A stretch of DNA of 19,062 nt from JAWLDB01 sp041686915. GTDB lineage: Bacteria; Bacillota; UBA994; UBA5500. The notes beneath the pieces were generated by a model that saw nothing but the letters and a program-made list of their open reading frames with translations, searched no databases and was not told the origin of the DNA. Where the stretch lies: positions 1-19,062 of the forward strand of contig JAWLDB010000034.1 of the NCBI GenBank assembly GCA_041686915.1. Reading direction: 5' to 3'. The position numbers were made by a program, and so were the translations under genes. Every line of letters starts with the position of its first letter. Position 1 is the stretch's first letter. This document shows, piece after piece, positions 15,050 through 19,062 of this stretch.

Positions 15050-15604
15050 CTATTCCTGCTTATCCAGCCATTCTCTTGGGCCAAACTCGTAGATGTCGTT
15101 GCCTTCAGAGTCAATGGCAACAATCACTGGGAAGTCCTCAACGTGTAGTTTGTATACTGCTTCTGGCCCTAGATCCGGGTAGAGCACCAAATCTACAGAC
15201 CTAATTCTCTGCGCTAAGAGTGCCCCAGCACCACCTGTAGCCGCAAAATAGACAGCCTTATAATGCCTCATGGCTTCCACGACTTCCCTACTACGCCTTC
15301 CTTTGCCGATGGTCGCGCCCAATCCCAACTGCAGCAAAAGCGGCGTGAACTGGTCCATCCGCCCGCTGGTGGTCGGCCCTGCCGCGCCGATAATCTCGCC
15401 GTCTCTCGCTCGGCATGGCCCGACGTAATAAATCACGGCATCCATGAGTTCAATCGGTAGTTGTTCACCTGCTTGCAACGCCTGCACTAGGCGCTCATGG
15501 GCCGCATCGCGTGCAGTATACAGCTGGCCTGTCAACAAGCAGCGCTCTCCCGAGCGCAGTGTTTCACGTACTTGCCTCGTCAGAGGCGTTACGATCTTTC
15601 GCAT
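15050..15604 (-). CDS. fumarate hydratase, class I (Fe-S), beta subunit
   Basis: The C-terminal half of a split class I hydro-lyase that interconverts fumarate and malate; 184 residues from ATG 15604. The pattern GAAGPTTSGRMDQFTPLLL (about 73-91) and the later FAATGGAGALLAQRI and VEDFPVIVAIDSEGND are typical of the swivelling beta domain that completes the active site. ATG 15604 (MRKIVTPLT) is preferred over the ATG at 15652, which would lie inside the alpha gene and add 16 non-conserved residues; AAGGA precedes the chosen start. It is 11 nt after the alpha gene. A tartrate dehydratase (TtdB) is the main alternative, since sequence alone does not separate the two well. Confidence 0.92.
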   Translation of the reverse strand: MRKIVTPLTRQVRETLRSGERCLLTGQLYTARDAAHERLVQALQAGEQLPIELMDAVIYYVGPCRARDGEIIGAAGPTTSGRMDQFTPLLLQLGLGATIGKGRRSREVVEAMRHYKAVYFAATGGAGALLAQRIRSVDLVLYPDLGPEAVYKLHVEDFPVIVAIDSEGNDIYEFGPREWLDKQE

Positions 15605-15615
15605 TGTCCTTCCCC

Positions 15616-16458
15616 CTAAAGTACTCGCTCTGCGTGCCTGCATGCATGGCATTGAAGGTTTACAGCTACTGGCAACCCGGCAATATGCGTCGGGTATGCG
15701 GCAATATGTACGGCAAGGGCAGTCTGCTGGCCTCCCAGTCCAGCAGGACCAATACCGGTCTGGTTAATGGCCTGCAGCAACTCCTGCTCCAAGGCAGCAT
15801 ACGCTTGGTCCGCATGTTGGCTGCCAATCGACCTAAAAAGTGATTCCTTGGCCAAAAGCGCAGCCTTTTCCATAGTCCCTCCGAGCCCGACACCCACGAT
15901 GATAGGTGGGCACGGGTTTGGACCGGCGTCTCTGACCGCCTGCAGCACGGCAGCCTTTACGCCGGGCCAGCCGTCAGCCGGTTTCAGCATAAACAGGCGA
16001 CTCGTATTCTCGCTGCCGAAGCCCTTGGGAGCTACCAGTAGTTTCAGCTTATCGCCTGCGCACAGGCGCACATGAATGATTGCGGGTGCATTAGTCCCGG
16101 TATTGACCCGCTGCAGGGGGTCGGCAACAACCGAATGCCTAAAGGGATGGGCTTGATATGCCAAGCGTACCCCCTCGTTGATGGCGTCTGTCAGTAAGCC
16201 TCCTTGCATGTGCACATCCTGCCCCAAATCAGCAAACACCACCACCATGCCAGTGTCTTGACAGAGGGCAGCCACGCGTTGCTCTGCCAAGCATGCATTC
16301 TCTACTAGATTGTCCAGCACTTCCTGGCCGATAGGCGAGCGTTCTGCTCTGCGGGCCCTGCGAAGGGCTGCCTTGAGATCAGTTGGTAGCTGGAAGTTGG
16401 CTTGCTGACAGAGGTCACTAACAGCTGTTACTACTTCTTCAAAATGGATTACTCGCAT
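15616..16458 (-). CDS. fumarate hydratase, class I (Fe-S), alpha subunit
   Basis: The catalytic, 4Fe-4S-containing subunit, 280 residues. The three cluster cysteines of the family are all present: Cys66 in ALCQDTG, Cys183 in PNPCPP, and Cys270 in NLQCHACRHAE. Other motifs are NTGTNAPAIIHV (119-130), PKGFGSEN (144-151) and GVGLGGTMEKA (189-199). GAGGTG lies 8 nt before the ATG. The alpha and beta genes form a two-gene unit in the usual order, behind the SASP terminator. The oxygen-sensitive cluster fits an anaerobe, where the enzyme serves the citric acid branch or fumarate/malate conversion. Tartrate dehydratase alpha is a less likely alternative. Confidence 0.93.
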   Translation of the reverse strand: MRVIHFEEVVTAVSDLCQQANFQLPTDLKAALRRARRAERSPIGQEVLDNLVENACLAEQRVAALCQDTGMVVVFADLGQDVHMQGGLLTDAINEGVRLAYQAHPFRHSVVADPLQRVNTGTNAPAIIHVRLCAGDKLKLLVAPKGFGSENTSRLFMLKPADGWPGVKAAVLQAVRDAGPNPCPPIIVGVGLGGTMEKAALLAKESLFRSIGSQHADQAYAALEQELLQAINQTGIGPAGLGGQQTALAVHIAAYPTHIAGLPVAVNLQCHACRHAERVL

Positions 16459-16529
16459 CTCCTTGTCACCTCAACGCTAGTGTTCTCCTACTATTGTTGC
16501 GTTTCCTACTTTTAAGGAAATTTGCGAGC

Positions 16530-16559
16530 AAAATAAAAAGACGTGGCTGAAAAGCCACG
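16530..16559 (-). terminator. intrinsic terminator of the SASP gene
   Basis: A 7-bp stem CGTGGCT/AGCCACG (16559-16553 with 16548-16542) with a 4-nt loop is followed on the minus strand by CTTTTTATTTT. It begins 8 nt after the SASP stop codon and separates the spore gene from the fumarate hydratase unit. Confidence 0.9.
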
Positions 16560-16567
16560 CCCTATCG

Positions 16568-16744
16568 CTACTGCCGCTCGGACATCATCTGTTCCGCCTT
16601 GGCGATCGCCAGCTTCACGAGATTGCCCGCATCCTTGGTAGTAATACCACCCCAGCCTTGCTGCTGAACAGTGTCAAGGATGCCGAGTTCTTCGGCGAGT
16701 CGGTACTTGAGTTCGTCTGACATAAATCCGCGTCCTCGAGCCAC
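16568..16744 (-). CDS. small acid-soluble spore protein, alpha/beta type
   Basis: Alpha/beta SASPs saturate the DNA of the dormant spore core and protect it from damage; they are degraded on germination. This 58-residue protein has the pattern of the clostridial form: ARGRGFMSDELKYRLAEELG, then GWGGITTKDAGNLVKLAI and a C-terminal AEQMM. I place the start at GTG 16744, since AAAGG lies 9 nt before it and the product starts MARGRG like related proteins. The ATG at 16753 touches the same Shine-Dalgarno sequence and is unlikely. The gene stands alone between two terminators, as expected for a forespore-specific gene. Its own promoter is not clear: I see a candidate at 16814-16841. Confidence 0.93.
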   Translation of the reverse strand: MARGRGFMSDELKYRLAEELGILDTVQQQGWGGITTKDAGNLVKLAIAKAEQMMSERQ

Positions 16745-16813
16745 GACAATCATCCTTTCTCACAGTTTGCGGTTATAGCGACGTTCATATTATTCCGCAA
16801 ATCATAGCGAGGT

Positions 16814-16841
16814 ATTATAGCAATTTATGCAGGATAGTCCA
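16814..16841 (-). promoter_or_regulatory. candidate promoter upstream of the SASP gene
   Basis: On the minus strand TGGACT (16841-16836) and TATAAT (16819-16814) are 16 bp apart. The -10 is perfect for sigma-A, and TATAATA is also close to the forespore sigma-G -10 pattern CATnnTA, which the SASP family would predict. A matching sigma-G -35 is not evident, so sigma-factor assignment stays open. Confidence 0.4.
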
Positions 16842-16861
16842 TGGTTTAGATTGATTAAGGC

Positions 16862-16889
16862 AAAAAAAGCGCCTTGCGCTTCGCAAGGC
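16862..16889 (-). terminator. intrinsic terminator of the CotS-like gene
   Basis: GCCTTGCG (16889-16882) pairs with CGCAAGGC (16878-16871) around a 3-nt loop and is followed by GC and seven T on the minus strand. It comes about 115 nt after the stop of the CotS-like gene. That 3' stretch (16890-17003) contains nothing else that I can identify. Confidence 0.9.
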
Positions 16890-17003
16890 TAAGATCTTGA
16901 GAGGACATAAACAAGAAGATGAACACTTTGTGAAGATTAGCACAAAGCCTTGTTACCAGAATAGCAGATTATGTTTTGATCTGCAAGTCCAATGTACAGA
17001 AGC

Positions 17004-18368
17004 TTATGGCTCAATGTCCTCGTCGTCTGCCACTTCGTCTACAGACGGTGTAGTTTCCTCTTCAACTGTTTCGTCATCCAAGTCCTCTTCTTCGGGTAGA
17101 ACAGCTTCCTGTTCAGGCTCTATCTCAGCTGTGGGCTCTTCAGGCGGTGCTCCCAAGGGCCTCGGGAAAGGCTTCCACACTAATACCTTCTTGTCTGTTG
17201 CGCTCTGCAAACTAATGGCGGGAGCACTTTCATCTACTACTGCTTGCACCTTTTCTGGTTCGGGTTTCTCCACTTCGTTTTGTTTAATCAACCGCTGTTC
17301 TGCTGCTTTTTTCTCCGGCACAACTGGTCCCTCCTTTTCAATTGACGATCTGACATCGCCATTCTCCAGCAATGGCGCGTCGGGGTCCGTCTGTAGAGTA
17401 TCAATCGTGTCAAACCCTGTGGGGTCATCATCAAGGCCAGGAAGCAGTTGCTCCCCAAGCTCTGTCACCCATGCAACCTTTTGTTCCAGCAGGCGCCGCA
17501 TCCGGTTGATGGCCATGATACTCAGACCTGGCACCATCAAGTCCTGTGCGTTTACTTCCCAGGGGAACCACAAACAGGCCAACAGTTGTTGCTTCTCTAA
17601 GTTCGACAGAGAGCGAACCCGTTGATATGACAACAGAATAGACTCGGCTGTATGCAAGCTGTACTCGCTAGCTCGCACTAATGTCGCCAGCTCAACTGCT
17701 GCCGGGCCAGTGGTGCAGCGTTCCACCGAGTTATAGTGCACCTCGTGACGGTCAGCTACATAAATGAAGTCTGGAAAGTGCTTAATGCCCATCAACAGGC
17801 TCTGCCTTCCGTTGATACCGGCAGCAGCCCAACGAGATTGTGACTGGTCCAGGCAAAGCTGCCAAGTCTCCCACAACAGTTCCCAGGCAGGCTGTACCCT
17901 TCTAGGTAACTTCGGACGTGTCAAGTGCTGCGCATCGTGATGCGCCCGCTGCAACTCCTCGTTCCAGTCAGCAGGGGTGGCTACTGTTTCCTGCAAGCTC
18001 AGCTGATGCACCTGGGCCAATCCAGCAGATACTGAGAACAGTTCAAAGGAGTTATGGACGTCACAGGGTGGACCGGTTGCGAAACCATGCAAGATGACAG
18101 CTTGGCCATTGATTGTTGTGTAGTAATGGCCGGACACGGCTCGCAGCAGTCGACTGACAGAAAGGCGGGTGGTTACTCCCTCCAGATCTTCCAGTCTAGG
18201 GCCCAACCAATCGAGAAACATCGGATCTCCCTCATAAGCAGACAGGCAAACCGGTCCGTGGGGCGACTCAAGGCACCACCTTCCGGCTACCAACTCTCCC
18301 TGATTGTGCAATCCAAACGCTTTGACAACCTGCTCGCTATAAGCTTGCAGACTGGAAGCCGGCATCAT
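17004..18368 (-). CDS. CotS-like kinase-fold protein, probable pseudokinase, with acidic C-terminal tail
   Basis: A protein of about 454 residues. Roughly residues 1-310 resemble the aminoglycoside-phosphotransferase-fold spore coat family CotS/YsxE in layout: an N-lobe-like start, a helix FELFSVSAGLAQVHQLS matching the family's LAxxHxxS helix, and a C-lobe ending SLSNLEKQQLLACLWFPWE. The usual catalytic HGDxxxxN loop and the metal-binding IDF or IDW motif are not recognisable; the corresponding place reads VHYNSVERCTTGPAAVELATLVR, with NS where an acidic residue is expected. The last 130 or so residues are low-complexity, very acidic and rich in E, P and D, probably disordered. I start at ATG 18368 behind AAGGGGTG; ATG 18365 is equally possible, and an upstream frame extension to 18440 lacks a ribosome-binding site. 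Family call is moderate; function is unknown. Confidence 0.62.
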   Translation of the reverse strand: MMPASSLQAYSEQVVKAFGLHNQGELVAGRWCLESPHGPVCLSAYEGDPMFLDWLGPRLEDLEGVTTRLSVSRLLRAVSGHYYTTINGQAVILHGFATGPPCDVHNSFELFSVSAGLAQVHQLSLQETVATPADWNEELQRAHHDAQHLTRPKLPRRVQPAWELLWETWQLCLDQSQSRWAAAGINGRQSLLMGIKHFPDFIYVADRHEVHYNSVERCTTGPAAVELATLVRASEYSLHTAESILLSYQRVRSLSNLEKQQLLACLWFPWEVNAQDLMVPGLSIMAINRMRRLLEQKVAWVTELGEQLLPGLDDDPTGFDTIDTLQTDPDAPLLENGDVRSSIEKEGPVVPEKKAAEQRLIKQNEVEKPEPEKVQAVVDESAPAISLQSATDKKVLVWKPFPRPLGAPPEEPTAEIEPEQEAVLPEEEDLDDETVEEETTPSVDEVADDEDIEP

Positions 18369-18422
18369 TTCACCCCTTCCAGGCGTGGTTTTGCGGTTAC
18401 TGCAAGTAACGGCTATCGCTTC

Positions 18423-18452
18423 ATATCTATGGCGAAACACTCGGCATTATGC
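18423..18452 (-). promoter_or_regulatory. candidate sigma-E (mother-cell) promoter of the CotS-like gene
   Basis: On the minus strand GCATAAT (18452-18446) fits the sigma-E -35 pattern (G/T)(A/C)ATA(A/T)T at every position. After 14 bp follows CATAGATAT (18431-18423), which keeps CATA and the A of the -10 pattern CATACA-T. Spacing is the normal 14 bp, and the start site would give a leader of about 50 nt. Mother-cell expression would suit a coat-associated gene. Confidence 0.42.
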
Positions 18453-18473
18453 TACGAGCGCGAAGCAAGCCAA

Positions 18474-18500
18474 AAGGCAGTCCGTTATCCGGACTGCCTT
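18474..18500 (-). terminator. hairpin spanning the stop codon of the GNAT gene
   Basis: A perfect 11-bp stem AAGGCAGTCCG/CGGACTGCCTT has a 5-nt loop (18485-18489). The TAA stop of the acetyltransferase gene (18487-18485) sits inside that loop. On the minus strand the stem is followed by only two further T before GG, so termination would be weak. The structure may rather stabilise the 3' end or limit read-through into the CotS-like gene. Confidence 0.55.
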
Positions 18501-18958
18501 GCATTACCTGTTCCCTCTACCGGGAACCCATTCTTTACCCTGAGGGTTGGTTTGCCTTTGCGTAAGAAGACGTCATAGGCGACGAGCCCCATGCCGAAGC
18601 AGGCTTTGAGGCTGGCCGTGTTGTCTGCTGCAACCTCACCGTAGAAGCGGCCCATGCTGAATGTTGCCTGCCTGAGTAGTTCTTTGGCGATGCCTTGAGA
18701 GCGGAACTCTCTGTGCACTACCATCATCGAGGTACGAACCCCGTAACCCTCACACAGGATCATCCCCACTAACTGGCGCCCGTTCCAAGCGGTCCATAGA
18801 GCTACGCCATCCTTGTTAAGGCTCGTTGGTTTCAACAGTCTCAGGTGATTGTAAGCCTTGCGTGTAATATGTTTGTCGTGATGCTTTCGCACCAGATCTA
18901 GAATCGTGTTTGTGGCTGCCGACCAGTTGGCGGCTGTCACCTGCTTGTATTTAACCAT
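18485..18958 (-). CDS. GNAT-family N-acetyltransferase, substrate unknown
   Basis: A cytoplasmic protein of 157 residues with a GNAT fold. The acetyl-CoA-binding motif A is visible as VVHREFRSQGIAKELL, with the R-x-x-G-x-A core, after the beta strand GRQLVGMILCEGYGVRTSMM. Motif B follows as GEVAADNTASLKACFGMGL, where the N-x-x-S-x-x-x-x-x-x-G-[FL] pattern is usual. I start at ATG 18958 (MVKYKQVTAANW), with AGAGGGGG about 10 nt upstream; the frame runs back to 19012 without another ribosome-binding site. The conserved core gives the family but not the substrate. No neighbour points to a particular target. Confidence 0.85.
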   Translation of the reverse strand: MVKYKQVTAANWSAATNTILDLVRKHHDKHITRKAYNHLRLLKPTSLNKDGVALWTAWNGRQLVGMILCEGYGVRTSMMVVHREFRSQGIAKELLRQATFSMGRFYGEVAADNTASLKACFGMGLVAYDVFLRKGKPTLRVKNGFPVEGTGNARQSG

Positions 18959-18965
18959 ACTAGTT

Positions 18966-19062
18966 CTACCCCCTCTCGCCAGAGAATCCGGCCAGGTAGC
19001 GTGTATAGTCAACTATCTGTTTCAGCCCAATTTTTCGTATCGTGCTTTCATCGAATTTCATT
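18966..19062 (-). CDS. possible C-terminal end of an upstream gene, or a short ORF
   Basis: From the window edge a minus-strand frame is open for 31 codons (ATG 19061, reading MKFDESTIRKIGLKQIVDYT and on to ...GERG) and ends with TAG at 18966, seven bases before the GNAT start. Its last codons hold the GNAT ribosome-binding site, a common arrangement in operons. The length is short enough to occur by chance, and I recognise no family. It may be a small gene or the tail of a longer one. Confidence 0.35.
   Translation of the reverse strand, partial: MKFDESTIRKIGLKQIVDYTRYLAGFSGERG

Noticed and set aside
16890..17003. Possible promoter TTGCAG/TATTCT in the 3' stretch of the CotS-like gene
   Set aside because: It matches consensus poorly, and its transcript would run at once into the terminator at 16862-16889.
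16897..17625. 242-codon plus-strand frame, very rich in serine
   Set aside because: It is the antisense of the acidic tail of the CotS-like gene. The Glu/Asp-rich codons read as serine-rich on the other strand.

Overview
The window looks like a chromosomal segment of an anaerobic, endospore-forming member of the Bacillota, probably class Clostridia of the Peptococcaceae/Moorella kind. Support comes from a small acid-soluble spore protein, a CotS-like mother-cell gene, a SpoVD/FtsI-type PBP with PASTA domains, a two-subunit iron-sulfur fumarate hydratase, and a tungstate/molybdopterin gene set typical of anaerobes. Placement below class is inference. All genes I accept lie on the minus strand, so transcription runs from high to low coordinates. 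I see no tRNA, rRNA, CRISPR array, insertion sequence or prophage.

Right end (about 16,568-19,062). The tail of a possible upstream reading frame is followed by a GNAT acetyltransferase. Next comes a degenerate CotS-type kinase-fold protein with a long acidic tail behind a sigma-E-like promoter, then a strong terminator, then an alpha/beta-type SASP with its own terminator.

Centre right (15,050-16,458). The alpha and beta subunits of a class I (4Fe-4S) fumarate hydratase are encoded in tandem.

Centre (7,022-15,041). This is one long operon for tungsten/molybdenum cofactor. A good vegetative promoter is followed by a Moco/Tuco-type riboswitch with a GAAA-capped hairpin and an intrinsic terminator. 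The genes after it are tupA-tupB-tupC (tungstate ABC importer), moeA, a moeA fused to a PBP-like domain, moaA, moaC and a MOSC-MogA fusion. Most neighbours overlap or are only a few bases apart, and several ribosome-binding sites lie inside the end of the preceding gene. The set covers oxyanion uptake, the first steps of pterin synthesis, adenylylation and metal insertion. MoaD/MoaE (molybdopterin synthase) and MoeB are absent from the window.

Mini-gene (6,721-6,858). A GTG-started reading frame for a 24-residue hydrophobic peptide has a near-perfect Shine-Dalgarno sequence and is followed by an 11-bp terminator hairpin. It sits alone between the cofactor operon and the division cluster.

Left (1-6,644). 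The start of the division and cell wall (dcw) cluster: four 10-bp-spaced MraZ-box repeats, then mraZ, rsmH, ftsL, spoVD/ftsI, murE and a murF cut by the window edge. The MurE carries the DNPR motif of meso-diaminopimelate-adding enzymes.

The observations most worth following are the riboswitch with its duplicated P1-strand motif, the orphan mini-gene (which shares an exact 12-mer with the MraZ box), the two different MoeA proteins beside a tungstate importer, and the CotS-like probable pseudokinase.
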